A stretch of DNA of 64,000 nucleotides. Source: Stutzerimonas balearica DSM 6083. GTDB lineage: Bacteria; Pseudomonadota; Gammaproteobacteria; Pseudomonadales; Pseudomonadaceae. Position 1 is the stretch's first letter. Each line of letters begins with the position of its first letter. This document shows positions 8,479 to 17,679 of this stretch, piece by piece. The notes under the pieces were generated by a model. It made no database searches. It was given only the letters and a program-made list of their open reading frames with translations, and was not told the origin of the DNA. A program made the translations under genes and the position numbers. Location of the stretch: the NCBI RefSeq assembly GCF_000818015.1, contig NZ_CP007511.1:2924501-2988500 (forward strand), written 5' to 3'.

Positions 8479-9477
8479 ATGTCCATTCGTCGCTTCGCCC
8501 TCGCCGCCCTGGCGAGCGCGCTGATCGCCGGCCCTGCACTGGCCGCCGATACCCTGCTCAACGTGTCCTACGATCCGACGCGCGAGCTCTATGTGGCATT
8601 CAACGACGCCTTCAACAAGCACTGGCAGGCCCAGGGCAATGAGCCGATCAAGATTCAGCAGTCCCATGGCGGCTCGGGCAAGCAGGCCCGCGCGGTGATC
8701 GACGGCTTGCGCGCCGATGTGGTGACCCTGGCCCTGGCGGGCGATATCGACGAGCTGCATCGCCTCGGCAAACTGATCCCAGAGGATTGGCAGACCCGCC
8801 TGCCGGACGCCAGCACGCCCTATACCTCGACCATCGTGTTCCTCGTTCGCAAGGGCAATCCGAAGGGCATCAAGGACTGGGACGACCTGGTCAAGCCGGG
8901 CGTCGAGGTGATCACGCCGAACCCGAAGACCTCCGGCGGCGCACGCTGGAATTTCCTCGCCGCCTGGGCCTACGCCCAGCAGAAATTCGGCGACGAGCAA
9001 CAGGCCCAGACCTTTGTCGAGAAGCTCTACAAGAATGTGCCGGTGCTCGATACCGGCGCCCGCGGCTCGACCGTCACCTTCGTCAACAATGGCATCGGCG
9101 ACGTGCTGCTGGCCTGGGAGAACGAGGCCTTCCTGGCCCTGAAGGAACAGGGCGGTGAAGAGTTCGAGATCATCGCGCCGTCGCTGTCGATCCTTGCCGA
9201 GCCACCGGTGGCCGTGGTGGACAAGAACGTCGAGCGCAAGGGCACGCGGGCGCTGGCCGAGGCCTATCTGAACTACCTGTACAGCGAGGAAGGCCAGCGC
9301 ATCGCGGCGAAGCACTTCTACCGGCCACGCAACGAGGCCGTGGCGGCCGAATTCAAGGATCAGTTCCCGGCGCTGAAGCTGGTCACCATCGACGGGGATT
9401 TGGGTGGCTGGAAGGCCGCACAACCGAAGTTCTTCAATGATGGTGGCGTTTTCGACCAGATCTACCAGGCGCAGTAA
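8479..9477 (+). CDS. sbp: Sulfate/thiosulfate ABC transporter substrate-binding protein
   Basis: A 332-residue periplasmic binding protein for sulfate. The signal peptide ([21 protein letters not shown]) is cleaved after about residue 22. Family blocks are clear: [13 protein letters not shown] at the mature N-terminus, [36 protein letters not shown] block (here [11 protein letters not shown]), and [13 protein letters not shown]. Length fits Sbp/CysP. An AGGAG site precedes the ATG. It feeds CysT/CysW/CysA encoded downstream, although 449 bp of repeat DNA separates it from cysT. Confidence 0.95.
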   Translation: MSIRRFALAALASALIAGPALAADTLLNVSYDPTRELYVAFNDAFNKHWQAQGNEPIKIQQSHGGSGKQARAVIDGLRADVVTLALAGDIDELHRLGKLIPEDWQTRLPDASTPYTSTIVFLVRKGNPKGIKDWDDLVKPGVEVITPNPKTSGGARWNFLAAWAYAQQKFGDEQQAQTFVEKLYKNVPVLDTGARGSTVTFVNNGIGDVLLAWENEAFLALKEQGGEEFEIIAPSLSILAEPPVAVVDKNVERKGTRALAEAYLNYLYSEEGQRIAAKHFYRPRNEAVAAEFKDQFPALKLVTIDGDLGGWKAAQPKFFNDGGVFDQIYQAQ

Positions 9478-9486
9478 GCGGAAATT

Positions 9487-9595
9487 CGTAGGGTGGATGG
9501 CCGCAGCCATCCACGCGTCCGAGGCCCTGGCCCGCATACGTCAGGCTCGAGCGTGAGGCGCGTGGAAAAGCGCTTCGCGCGTTTTCCACCCTACG
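9487..9595. repeat. 109-bp palindromic repeat element, copy 1 of 3
   Basis: The element begins CGTAGGGTGGA and ends TCCACCCTACG, so its termini are inverted repeats. Inside are two hairpins: GGATGGC/GCCATCC near the left end and GGAAAAGCGC/GCGCGTTTTCC near the right end. Copies start at 9487, 9630 and 9772, each exactly 109 bp, with a repeated 33-34 base linker, giving a tandem period of 142-143 bp. The architecture resembles REP doublets or small MITE-like elements of pseudomonads. Confidence 0.9.
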
Positions 9596-9629
9596 GTTTT
9601 CCAGCTTTTAACTCCAAACCGATCGAATT

Positions 9630-9738
9630 CGTAGGGTGGATGGCCGAAGCCATCCACGCATCCGAGACCCTGGCCCGCATACAGCAGGCTCGGGCGTGAG
9701 GCGCGTGGAAAAGCGCTTCGCGCGTTTTCCACCCTACG
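9630..9738. repeat. 109-bp palindromic repeat element, copy 2 of 3
   Basis: Same length and ends as copy 1 with a handful of substitutions (for example CGAAGCC for CGCAGCC in the left loop and CAGCAGG for CGTCAGG in the middle). Both hairpins are intact. The following linker (9739-9771, containing TTTTAACTCCAAACCGATCGAG) is nearly the same as the one after copy 1, so the repeated unit includes the linker. Confidence 0.9.
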
Positions 9739-9771
9739 GTTTTCCAGGTTTTAACTCCAAACCGATCGAGT

Positions 9772-9880
9772 CGTAGGGTGGATGGCCGCAGCCATCCACG
9801 CGTCCGAGGCCCTGGCCCGCATACAGCAGGCTCGGGCGTGAGGTGCGCAAAAAAGCGCTTCGCGCGTTTTCCACCCTACG
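9772..9880. repeat. 109-bp palindromic repeat element, copy 3 of 3
   Basis: Same 109-bp length. The left hairpin is intact, but the right hairpin has lost pairing on its 5' side (TGCGCAAAAAAGCGC in place of CGCGTGGAAAAGCGC). The linker after it is only partly conserved (CCAAACCGACCGAGC), and 46 bases later cysT begins. This is the most diverged copy. Confidence 0.85.
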
Positions 9881-9926
9881 GTCTTCCCGTTTTCGGCCAT
9901 TACGCCAAACCGACCGAGCCTCGAAC

Positions 9927-10745
9927 ATGTCTAGCCGATCTACCTCCGTCATACCCGGCTTCGGGCTGACGCTGGGCTACACCCTGGTGTACCTCAGCCT
10001 GTTGGTGCTGATTCCCCTGGGTGCGCTGTTTCTCAAGACCACCGAACTCTCGTGGGCGCAGTTCATCGCCATCGTCAGCGCGCCGCGCGTGCTGGCGGCG
10101 CTCAAGCTGAGCTTTGGCACCGCCTTCGCGGCCGCCGTGCTCAATGGCGTGATCGGCACGCTGCTGGCCTGGGTGCTGGTGCGCTATCGCTTCCCCGGCC
10201 GCAAGATCATCGAGGCGATGATCGACCTGCCCTTCGCCCTGCCGACCGCGGTGGCAGGCATTGCCCTCACCGCGCTGTACGCGCCGAACGGACCGATCGG
10301 CCAGTTCGCCACGCAGATGGGCTTCAAGATCGCCTACAGCCCGCTGGGCATCACCCTGGCACTGACCTTCGTGACCCTGCCCTTCATGGTGCGCACCCTC
10401 CAGCCGGTGCTCGCCGATATCCCGCGTGAAGTGGAAGAAGCCGCAGCCTGCCTCGGCGCGCGTCCGCTGCAGATCGTTCGCCATGTGCTGCTGCCAGCGC
10501 TGCTGCCCGCCTGGCTGACCGGCTTCGCCCTGGCCTTTGCCCGCGGCGTCGGCGAGTACGGCTCGGTGATCTTCATCGCCGGCAACATGCCGATGAAGAC
10601 CGAGATCCTGCCGCTGCTGATCATGGTCAAGCTCGACCAGTACGACTACGCCGGCGCCACGGCCATCGGCGTGCTGATGCTGGTGGTGTCTTTCATCCTG
10701 CTGCTGGCGATCAACCTGCTGCAGCGCCGCATTGCCCACGGCTGA
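9927..10745 (+). CDS. cysT: Sulfate/thiosulfate ABC transporter permease CysT
   Basis: A 272-residue inner-membrane permease, one of the two channel subunits for sulfate/thiosulfate import. Six hydrophobic segments are visible, and the ABC-permease EAA loop reads [23 protein letters not shown] around residues 165-190. The frame is open upstream into the repeat DNA, but the ATG at 9927 gives the normal length and a typical N-terminus ([17 protein letters not shown]). It is followed 10 bp later by cysW. The upstream repeats probably mean that it is transcribed by read-through or from its own promoter. Confidence 0.95.
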   Translation: MSSRSTSVIPGFGLTLGYTLVYLSLLVLIPLGALFLKTTELSWAQFIAIVSAPRVLAALKLSFGTAFAAAVLNGVIGTLLAWVLVRYRFPGRKIIEAMIDLPFALPTAVAGIALTALYAPNGPIGQFATQMGFKIAYSPLGITLALTFVTLPFMVRTLQPVLADIPREVEEAAACLGARPLQIVRHVLLPALLPAWLTGFALAFARGVGEYGSVIFIAGNMPMKTEILPLLIMVKLDQYDYAGATAIGVLMLVVSFILLLAINLLQRRIAHG

Positions 10746-10755
10746 GGAGGCCAGC

Positions 10756-11631
10756 ATGACTACCGCTTCCCTGCCCGTGTCGGCGAATGCCCGCGCCACC
10801 ACTACCCGTCGCGGCAAGCAAACGGCCCGCCGCCTGTTGATCGGCGCGGCCTGGTTGACCTTCGCGCTGTTCCTCTTGCTGCCGCTGTTGGTCGTCCTCG
10901 GCGAGGCCTTCAAGCAAGGGGTCGGCACCTTCTTTACGGCGATCCTCGAGCCCGATGCCCTGGCCGCGCTCAAGCTCACCCTGCTTGCCGTGGGCATCTC
11001 GGTGCCGCTGAACCTGGTGTTCGGCGTCGCCGCCGCCTGGTGCGTGAGCAAGTACGAGTTCCGCGACAAGAGCCTGCTGGTGACCCTGATCGACCTGCCG
11101 CTCTCGGTCTCCCCGGTCATCGCCGGCCTGATCTACGTGCTCTTGTTCGGCGCCCAGGGCTATTTCGGCGCGTGGCTGAGTGATCGCGATATCCAGATCG
11201 TCTTCGCCGTGCCGGGCATCGTCCTGGCGACGCTGTTCGTCACCGTGCCCTTCGTCGCCCGCGAGCTGATCCCACTGATGCAGGAACAGGGCAGCACCGA
11301 AGAGGAAGCCGCACGCCTGCTCGGCGCCAGCGGCTGGCAGATGTTCTGGCACATCACCCTGCCGAACATCAAATGGGGCCTGATCTACGGCGTGGTGCTC
11401 TGCACCGCGCGGGCGATGGGCGAGTTCGGCGCGGTGTCGGTGGTCTCCGGGCATATCCGCGGGCTGACCAACACCCTGCCGCTGCACGTCGAGATTCTCT
11501 ACAACGAATACAACCATGTCGCCGCGTTCAGCGTGGCCAGCCTGCTGCTGGCCCTGGCGCTGGTGATCCTGCTGCTCAAGCAGTGGAGCGAATCGCGCAT
11601 CGCGCGCCTGAAAACCGGAGCACAGCCATGA
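10756..11631 (+). CDS. cysW: Sulfate/thiosulfate ABC transporter permease CysW
   Basis: A 291-residue inner-membrane permease that pairs with CysT. It has a positively charged cytoplasmic N-terminus ([12 protein letters not shown]), six membrane segments, and the EAA loop [25 protein letters not shown] start at the ATG at 10756, preceded by GAGGAGG; an in-frame ATG 24 bases upstream overlaps cysT and has no better site. Its stop overlaps the cysA start (ATGA), so the two are translationally coupled. Confidence 0.95.
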   Translation: MTTASLPVSANARATTTRRGKQTARRLLIGAAWLTFALFLLLPLLVVLGEAFKQGVGTFFTAILEPDALAALKLTLLAVGISVPLNLVFGVAAAWCVSKYEFRDKSLLVTLIDLPLSVSPVIAGLIYVLLFGAQGYFGAWLSDRDIQIVFAVPGIVLATLFVTVPFVARELIPLMQEQGSTEEEAARLLGASGWQMFWHITLPNIKWGLIYGVVLCTARAMGEFGAVSVVSGHIRGLTNTLPLHVEILYNEYNHVAAFSVASLLLALALVILLLKQWSESRIARLKTGAQP

Positions 11632-12623
11632 GTATCGAAGTCCGTGACGTCAACAAGCGCTTCGGCGGGTTCCAGGCGCTGCAGGCGATCGACCTGCACA
11701 TCCAGAGCGGCGAACTGGTCGCCCTGCTCGGCCCGTCCGGCTGCGGCAAGACCAGCCTGCTGCGCATCATCGCCGGGCTGGAAACCCCCGACAGCGGCAG
11801 CATCGTGTTCCATGGCGAGGATGTCTCCAGCCGCGATGTGCGCGACCGCAACGTCGGCTTCGTCTTCCAGCATTACGCACTGTTCCGCCACATGACCGTG
11901 TTCGAGAACGTCGCCTTCGGCCTGCGCATGAAGCCGAAGAAGCAGCGCCCAAGCGATGCAGTGATCGACGAGAAGGTGCACGAATTGCTCGGCCTGGTGC
12001 AACTCGACTGGCTCGCCGACCGTTACCCCGAGCAGCTCTCCGGTGGCCAGCGCCAGCGCATTGCCCTGGCCCGCGCGCTGGCAGTGGAGCCAGAGGTGTT
12101 GCTGCTCGATGAGCCGTTCGGCGCGCTGGACGCCAAGGTGCGCAAGGAACTGCGCCGCTGGCTGGCGCGGCTGCACGAGGACGTGCACCTGACCTCCGTA
12201 TTCGTCACCCACGACCAGGAGGAGGCGATGGAGGTCGCCGATCGCATCGTGGTGATGAACAAGGGTGTGATCGAGCAGATCGGCACGCCGGCGGAGGTCT
12301 ACGCCAACCCCGCCAGCGAGTTCGTCTACCACTTCCTCGGCGACGCCAATCGCCTGCAGCTGGACGAAGGGCGCAGCGTGCTGTTCCGCCCGCATGAGGT
12401 GCGGCTTTCGCGCGAGCCACAGGCGGCCTACATCGCCAGTGAGGTCCAGGATATCCGGCCGCTGGGCGCGCTCACCCGGGTCACGCTCAGGCTGGCCGGG
12501 CACCCCGAGCCGATCGAGGCGGAAGTCGGCCACGACCATCCCGGCCTCGTCGGCCTCGGGCGCGGCGAGCGGCTGTACGTCCAGCCCGTACCGTCGGCGC
12601 AGGCCCAGCCGTCGGCCGGCTGA
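11628..12623 (+). CDS. cysA: Sulfate/thiosulfate ABC transporter ATPase CysA
   Basis: A 331-residue ATPase that energises CysTW. Visible motifs: Walker [10 protein letters not shown] (about residues 36-44), Q-loop FVFQHYALF, signature [15 protein letters not shown], Walker [13 protein letters not shown], and the switch His in [20 protein letters not shown]-like regulatory domain follows ([12 protein letters not shown]). The start ATG overlaps the cysW stop by 4 bases. The gene converges with the SH3-domain gene, whose stop lies 10 bp away. Confidence 0.96.
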   Translation: MSIEVRDVNKRFGGFQALQAIDLHIQSGELVALLGPSGCGKTSLLRIIAGLETPDSGSIVFHGEDVSSRDVRDRNVGFVFQHYALFRHMTVFENVAFGLRMKPKKQRPSDAVIDEKVHELLGLVQLDWLADRYPEQLSGGQRQRIALARALAVEPEVLLLDEPFGALDAKVRKELRRWLARLHEDVHLTSVFVTHDQEEAMEVADRIVVMNKGVIEQIGTPAEVYANPASEFVYHFLGDANRLQLDEGRSVLFRPHEVRLSREPQAAYIASEVQDIRPLGALTRVTLRLAGHPEPIEAEVGHDHPGLVGLGRGERLYVQPVPSAQAQPSAG

Positions 12624-12633
12624 GCCCTTCGCC

Positions 12634-13299
12634 TCAGAACCAGCGGTCGTTGCGCTTACGGCGGCCGAACAGCAGCGGCAGGATCAGCCCGGCCAGCAGC
12701 CCGGCGCCGGCGATGCTGCCGCCATAGACCATGTAGGTCATCAGCACGTGCTTGTTCTCGTCGCCCAGTTGCGCCTGCGCCTCGCGCAGGGCGGCCTGGG
12801 CTTCGGCGAGCTCTTCGCCCAGCGCACGGCTGCGCGCCTCGAGTTCGTCGATCAGCGCCTTGCGCGAGTCGAGCGTCTCCTGCATGCCCTGCACGCGGTT
12901 ATTCCAGCTGTCATCGATGGTGCGCAGCTGCTCGCGCAGCTCGGTCGTCTCGGCCTCCAGCTGCGGCAGGCGTTCGGCCTGGCCGGGTACTTCCTGCAGG
13001 TCGGCGCTGCGGATCCAGACCTTGTCGCCGGACTCGCCGCGGACCTGGCTGTAGTCGCCCTGGGTCTGCAGCAGTTCGACCTTTTGTCCCGAGGTGAGCG
13101 AGCCAACGATGCGATAGCCATCGGTGGGGCCGCTGCGCACGTAGGTGGTCAGCTGGTCGCTGACCCAGCGTGCATTGTCACCTTCCTGGGCGTGGGCAGT
13201 GCCAGCCAGCAGGCTGGCGCCCATGAGCGCGGCCAGCAACCCGCCCCGCATGCGGGCGTAGCGGCGGCCAATGGAGTGATTGAGCAGTTGAGAGCGCAT
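12634..13299 (-). CDS. TIGR04211/YgiM-type SH3 domain membrane protein
   Basis: A 221-residue protein with four parts: a signal peptide (GGLLAALMGASLLAGTAHAQ, about 18-38), a bacterial SH3 domain (WVSDQLTTYVRSGPT through VWIRSADLQ, about 45-100), a coiled coil rich in Glu/Leu/Arg (about 108-185), and a C-terminal membrane helix (GSIAGAGLLAGLILPLLFG) ending in KRNDRWF. This matches the YgiM family of envelope proteins. Start is uncertain: Met1 at 13299 or Met17 at 13251, neither with a strong ribosome site. Function unknown; SH3 domains of this kind usually bind cell wall or protein partners. Confidence 0.88.
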   Translation of the reverse strand: MRSQLLNHSIGRRYARMRGGLLAALMGASLLAGTAHAQEGDNARWVSDQLTTYVRSGPTDGYRIVGSLTSGQKVELLQTQGDYSQVRGESGDKVWIRSADLQEVPGQAERLPQLEAETTELREQLRTIDDSWNNRVQGMQETLDSRKALIDELEARSRALGEELAEAQAALREAQAQLGDENKHVLMTYMVYGGSIAGAGLLAGLILPLLFGRRKRNDRWF

Positions 13300-13604
13300 T
13301 CGGATGGATAACTTTCTTGGAATGAGTAAGGCCGGCGCAGCACAGGGGCGCGCCGGCAGGAAAACAAGCCGGCCGGGCCGGATCGATGAACACGGACAGG
13401 GCGACGCGATGAAAAAAAGGCGGGCAGCCGCAGGGGCGGCCAGGCCACGTCCGTGGGCTGACAGACCCCCGTGCCACCGCTGAGTTCCCCCGCATGGCGG
13501 ACCGGCCTGCCAGCCGCCCCGTCAGCGAAACCGGCGAACGCTCTGCCACGGGCGCCCGCGCGGCACCGCGGCGCACGGGCAGCGCGCCGCGGCACGACGA
13601 ACGG
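13300..13604. other. Intergenic region without a recognised gene
   Basis: These 305 bases lie between the YgiM-like gene and the DUF1641 gene. Short open frames occur on both strands but have arginine-rich, shadow-like composition. One GC-rich inverted repeat (CCGCGGCGC/GCGCCGCGG, about 13566-13592) just downstream of the DUF1641 stop could serve as a terminator for the formate dehydrogenase operon, but it lacks a T-run. Confidence 0.5.
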
Positions 13605-14090
13605 TCAGAAGTCGCTGGACTTGCCGCTGAAGGCGCTGATCGGCTTGTCGACTTCGCGGTCCAGCCCCTGGGCGAAAGCCTTGAGCCCGTCGAGCAGCGG
13701 CGTGATGGCGCGCCAGAGGTCGTCGTCATGCAGCAGCCGGTAGGCGCCGCTGACGCCCGGCGCATCCTTGCCGTGCTCCTCGGGCTGGTAGCCGGCGACG
13801 GTCGACAGGCCATCGCGCACGGCAAAGGCCACCTTGTAGAACTGCTCCGGCGGAATGCGCGACAGCGCCATGCCGAGAATCGACAGATTCTGGATGGCAT
13901 TGAGCGTGCCCGGCTTGTTCAACCCGTCGACCAGCACCTTCATCACCTCGGCCTGCGAGCCGGCCAGGTCATTGGCAAAACGCAGGATGCCGCGCTCGTG
14001 CAGCGTCTGCAGCAACTGGTTCAGCTCGTCCTCGGCGGTCGCCCCGATCTTGGGCGGGCGAACCCGATAGTTCTCGATACGTTCAGCCAT
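13605..14090 (-). CDS. DUF1641 domain protein linked to formate dehydrogenase
   Basis: A 161-residue soluble protein with the DUF1641 pattern: TAEDELNQLLQTLHERGILRFANDLAG at the N-terminus, GTLNAIQNLSILGMALSRIPPEQFYKVAFAVRDGL in the centre. The same domain occurs next to FdhF-like formate dehydrogenases in Bacillus subtilis (YrhD beside YrhE), which is the arrangement here. The ATG overlaps the fdhF stop by one base (TGATG), so translation is coupled. Its role, probably assembly or an accessory subunit, is unproven. Confidence 0.88.
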   Translation of the reverse strand: MAERIENYRVRPPKIGATAEDELNQLLQTLHERGILRFANDLAGSQAEVMKVLVDGLNKPGTLNAIQNLSILGMALSRIPPEQFYKVAFAVRDGLSTVAGYQPEEHGKDAPGVSGAYRLLHDDDLWRAITPLLDGLKAFAQGLDREVDKPISAFSGKSSDF

Positions 14091-17056
14091 CAGAGACTCT
14101 CCGGATGCTGTTCATGGGCAGGCGGCTCGACATAGTCGTCGCGCATCCACTTGACCTCGACCGGCACGCCGGCATTCGGCGTGCGCTGGCCGTGGCGGAA
14201 GTTGCCGGGCGGCAGCGGTGCCTCCAGCGGCGGGCGCTGCAGGACCTCCAGGCGCACCGCGGTTTCCTTGTAGGCGGGCGTGTTGACGTCCGGGTCGTGG
14301 TGTTCGCCGGTAAGCAGATTGAGCCCTGGCTTGCCCTGGTGGATGGGCACGAACAGGGTCTTGCCGGCGACCCGCTCGGTGACCACTGCCGGCAGTTCGA
14401 CGGCACCGCGGCGCGAGGTGAGGCGCACCCAGGTGCCCTGGCCGATGCCGCGTTCGGCGGCCAGCTCGGGGCTGACCTCGACGAACCAGTGCGGTGACAG
14501 CGAACTCATGCGCAGGCCCTGCCCGGTCTGGTTGTCGCCCTGGAAGTGCTCGAGCATGCGGCCGTTGTCGACCATCAGGTTGAAGGTGTCGTCCGGCCCT
14601 TCGGCCGGCGCCTTCCACTCCAGCGGGTAGAGCACCGCCTTGCCGTCGTCGGTGTGGAAACCGTCGGTATACAGCAACGGCGTGTCCTGGCCGTCGGCGG
14701 CCACCGGCCAGCACAACGACTTCCAGCCCTCGAGCCGCGCGTAGCTGACCCCGGCGAACAGATCGGCGATGCCGGCCACCTCGTCCATGATCTGCCCCGG
14801 ATGCGTGTAGCCCCAGGAATGGCCCATGCGCGCCGCGAGGTCGGTGAGGATGCGCCAGTCCGGGCGGCTGTCGCCGAGCGGCTCGAGAGCCGGGTAGAAG
14901 CGCTGGATGCGCCGCTCGGTGTTGACGAAGGTGCCCTCCTTTTCCACGCTCGGGCAGGCCGGCAGGACCACATCGGCGAACTCGGCGGTGCGGCTGAGGA
15001 ACACGTCCTGCACCACCATGAAGTCGAGCTTCTCGAAGGCCTGATGCACGTTGTGGCTGTCAGCGTCGGAAAAGGCCGTCTCCTCGCCGATGATGTACAT
15101 CGCGCGCACCTTGCGCTCGTCGGCCTGCTGCACCATGAGGAAGTTGTCCGAACCGACCTCGCCCGAAAGCTGCTCCGGCGGCACGCCCCAGGCACGTGCC
15201 CACTTGGCCCGCACGGCGTCGTCGGAGACCTTTTCGTAGCCGGGGTACATGTTCTTCAGGCAACCGAAGTCACTCGCCCCCTGCACGTTGTTGTGCCCGC
15301 GCATCGGGTAGCCGCCGGTACCCGGCCGGCCATAGTTGCCGGTGACCAGCAGCAGGTTCGACAGCGCCGTGCTGGTGTCGGCGCCGTGGCTGTGCTGGGT
15401 GATGCCCATGGCCCAGAGCAGGCAGACGCTGCCGGCGCGACCGATCAGCTCGGCGGCCTCGACCAGCTGCGCGCGCGGGATGCCGGTCACCTGCTCGGCG
15501 AATTCCAGGGTGAACGGCGCCAGCGACTGGCGATATTCCTCGACCCCGTTGACCTGGCTGGCGAGAAAGGCCTCGTCGGCCAGGCCCTGTTCCAGCAGAT
15601 AGCGCGACAGCGCCGAGGCCCAGACCAGATCGGTGCTCGCATTCGGCCGCAGGTAGAGGTTGGCGCGCTCGGCCATCTCCTGACGGCGCGGGTCGACGAC
15701 GATCAGCTTCTGCCCGCGCAGCTTTTGCGCGGCCTTGACCTTCGAGGCGATCACCGGGTGGTTTTCCGACAGGTTGCTGCCGACGATCACCACCAGCTCG
15801 GCCTGCTCGATGTCCTCGATGCTGCCCGCATCGCCGCCATAGCCGACGGTACGGAACAGGCCCTTGGTCGCCGGGTTCTGGCAGTAGCGCGAGGAGTTGT
15901 CGACGTTGTTGGTGCCAATGACCAGCCGGGCGATCTTCTGCGTGAGGTAGGCCTCCTCGTTGCTCGCCTTGCTCGAGCCGATGAACCCGATGCTGTTCGG
16001 CCCGTGCTCGTCGCGGATTGCCAGCAGGCGTCGCGCCACCAAATCCAGCGCCTCGTCCCAGCTGGCCTCGCGAAAGGTGCCGCCGTCGCGGATCAGCGGC
16101 ATGGTCAGGCGCCGCTCGCTGTTGACGAAGTCCCAGGCGAACTTGCCCTTGACGCAAGTGGAGATGCCGTTGACCGGCGCCTCGACCACCGGCTGCACCT
16201 TGAGGATGTGGCGGTCGCGCGTCCACATCTCGAACGAGCAACCCACGCCGCAGTAGGTGCACACGGTCTTGGTGCGCTTGATCTCCGGCTGGCGCCAGTG
16301 CATGTCCATTTTCGAGATGGCGGTGATCGGCGGCGCGCCGATGGTGTGTTCGAGCGCCTTGGCCGCATCGATCATCGGCCGCTTGAGCGATTGCGGCAGG
16401 CTGGTGAAAGGCCCGGCGTCGGGCTGCATGGTCTTTTCCATCAGCGCGTTGCAGGGGCAGACGGTGACGCAATGGCCGCAGCTGACGCAGCTCGAGCCGG
16501 CGATGGTCTGGCCGCCGTCCCAGAGCACGCGCGGCGGGTCCATCTGGAAGTCGATCGACAGCGTCTCGTTCACCTCGACGTTCTGGCAGGCCTCGACGCA
16601 GCGACCGCAGAGGATGCACTGGTCCGGATCGTAGGTGTAGAAGGGGTTGGAGTGATCCTTCTCGTAGGGCTTGCGCTGAAAGGCGTAGCGCTGCACCGGC
16701 ATGTTCATGTCGGCGACGGTGTTGTGCAGGGTGCAGTCGCCGGTGTTGTTCTCGCACAGCGTGCAGTACAGCTCGTGCTTGGCCAGCAGGCGATCCATAC
16801 CCTCTTCGCGCGCGGCGCTGGCGCGTGCGGCCTGGCTGGTGACCTCGAGCCCCTCGCGGGCTTGCAGCGTACAGCCGCGCACCAGCTCGCCATCGAGCTC
16901 GACCCAGCAGACATCGCAGGTTTGCGGCGAGCCCAGCGAGCGGTGGTAGCAGACGTGCGGCAGGTGAATGTCGTGTTCGGCGAGAAAATCGATCAGCGGC
17001 GCGCCGGCGGTGCCGGTCAGCGATTTGCCATCGAAGCGGATCGTGCAGTCTGACAT
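14090..17056 (-). CDS. fdhF: Formate dehydrogenase catalytic subunit, cysteine type (YrhE/FdhF-like)
   Basis: A 988-residue molybdopterin oxidoreductase that oxidises formate to CO2. Domains in order: an N-terminal 2Fe-2S ferredoxin (CYHRSLGSPQTCDVC, then a Cys about 12 residues later), a His-Cys NuoG-type segment (KHELYCTLCENNTGDC), two 4Fe-4S sites (CILCGRCVEACQN and CVSCGHCVTVCPCN), the MopB 4Fe-4S (CTYCGVGCSFEMW), the Mo-bis-MGD catalytic domain and a C-terminal dinucleotide-binding domain. The active-site ligand is a cysteine (SSRYCQNPA), not selenocysteine. I start at the ATG at 17056, which has GGAG about 9 bases upstream; the frame extends to 17356 but the extra 100 residues are arginine-rich and unlike the family. 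No NADH-binding (FdsB-like) subunit or fdhD is nearby. Confidence 0.93.
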   Translation of the reverse strand: MSDCTIRFDGKSLTGTAGAPLIDFLAEHDIHLPHVCYHRSLGSPQTCDVCWVELDGELVRGCTLQAREGLEVTSQAARASAAREEGMDRLLAKHELYCTLCENNTGDCTLHNTVADMNMPVQRYAFQRKPYEKDHSNPFYTYDPDQCILCGRCVEACQNVEVNETLSIDFQMDPPRVLWDGGQTIAGSSCVSCGHCVTVCPCNALMEKTMQPDAGPFTSLPQSLKRPMIDAAKALEHTIGAPPITAISKMDMHWRQPEIKRTKTVCTYCGVGCSFEMWTRDRHILKVQPVVEAPVNGISTCVKGKFAWDFVNSERRLTMPLIRDGGTFREASWDEALDLVARRLLAIRDEHGPNSIGFIGSSKASNEEAYLTQKIARLVIGTNNVDNSSRYCQNPATKGLFRTVGYGGDAGSIEDIEQAELVVIVGSNLSENHPVIASKVKAAQKLRGQKLIVVDPRRQEMAERANLYLRPNASTDLVWASALSRYLLEQGLADEAFLASQVNGVEEYRQSLAPFTLEFAEQVTGIPRAQLVEAAELIGRAGSVCLLWAMGITQHSHGADTSTALSNLLLVTGNYGRPGTGGYPMRGHNNVQGASDFGCLKNMYPGYEKVSDDAVRAKWARAWGVPPEQLSGEVGSDNFLMVQQADERKVRAMYIIGEETAFSDADSHNVHQAFEKLDFMVVQDVFLSRTAEFADVVLPACPSVEKEGTFVNTERRIQRFYPALEPLGDSRPDWRILTDLAARMGHSWGYTHPGQIMDEVAGIADLFAGVSYARLEGWKSLCWPVAADGQDTPLLYTDGFHTDDGKAVLYPLEWKAPAEGPDDTFNLMVDNGRMLEHFQGDNQTGQGLRMSSLSPHWFVEVSPELAAERGIGQGTWVRLTSRRGAVELPAVVTERVAGKTLFVPIHQGKPGLNLLTGEHHDPDVNTPAYKETAVRLEVLQRPPLEAPLPPGNFRHGQRTPNAGVPVEVKWMRDDYVEPPAHEQHPESL

Positions 17057-17679
17057 CAGGCCTCCGTTGTTCTTGTCGTTGCGTGGACAGGCATCCCTGT
17101 GGCGGCTGGCCCCGGCATCCGTGCGCAGGCGTTCGATCGCCGGCCTAGCTCGGGCGCCAGCGCTCGGGGACGAGCAGCGGGCACCTGCCAGGTGGCCTTG
17201 GCGCGGCGCACGGCACGCCGCCGACAAGAGGTCGGTGATCTCTGAGCTGGTGCTGAAAAGCCATGGCAAGCGCCATCTGCAATCCCCCAGCGAGGGCGCC
17301 GCCGGCAGGCCGGCAGGCGCGATGGACGGGCGCCTCGCGCGAACGGGCCGAGGCATGCCACGGGGAGCAATCGCCCGCGACGTCCTTCTAGTGACCGGGC
17401 AGCGGCGCGCGGGGTTCAGCGTTTTTTTGGTCCATCGCGCTTGCCGGTAAACCAGCCGGGCGCCGAGCCGCCGGGTTTCGCGCGCCCTCAGCGCAGGCCG
17501 CGTGCGCCAGGCAACGGGCCAGTCCCGGCGTGGCCGTCACGTCGCAGCCCTGGGCCGCACCGCGCCAATCGGCTGCCGGCCACGCGTCGTCAGGCCGTGC
17601 CGATTCGCTGATCGCACATTCGAGTGAACTCACATCCTGTTACACGACCCAAAACTCTGATGTCGCTTGGACAAGGGTG
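17057..17679. other. 623-bp divergent spacer between fdhF and the Act/caa3 operon
   Basis: No gene is recognised. A minus-strand open frame (17388-17633) and a plus-strand frame (16968-17450) exist but look like composition artefacts of GC-rich DNA. The promoters of the two divergent operons must lie here. The stretch nearest actA (17620-17675) is less GC-rich (TGTTACACGACCCAAAACTCTGATG), which may be its promoter, but no convincing -35/-10 pair was found. There is an isolated T7 run at about 17422. Confidence 0.5.

Noticed and set aside
8086..9537. A 483-codon frame antisense to oscA and sbp
   Set aside because: It runs across two real genes and the intergenic gap with no recognisable motif.
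9487..9880. A CRISPR array
   Set aside because: The repeated unit is 142-143 bp, including its linker, and there are no short variable spacers between identical short repeats; no cas genes nearby.
13149..13595. A 148-codon minus-strand frame upstream of the YgiM-like gene
   Set aside because: It overlaps the real gene in another frame and is arginine/alanine-rich with no motif.
14546..17053. An 835-codon open frame antisense to fdhF
   Set aside because: Same reason: shadow composition (His, Arg, Val, Gly) and a well-conserved formate dehydrogenase on the other strand.
14090..17056. A selenocysteine codon in the formate dehydrogenase
   Set aside because: The active-site position is an ordinary cysteine (SSRYCQNPA) and there is no in-frame TGA.
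17388..17633. An 81-codon minus-strand frame in the fdhF-actA spacer
   Set aside because: Cysteine/alanine/arginine-rich, no good ribosome site, no recognised family; most likely chance in GC-rich DNA.
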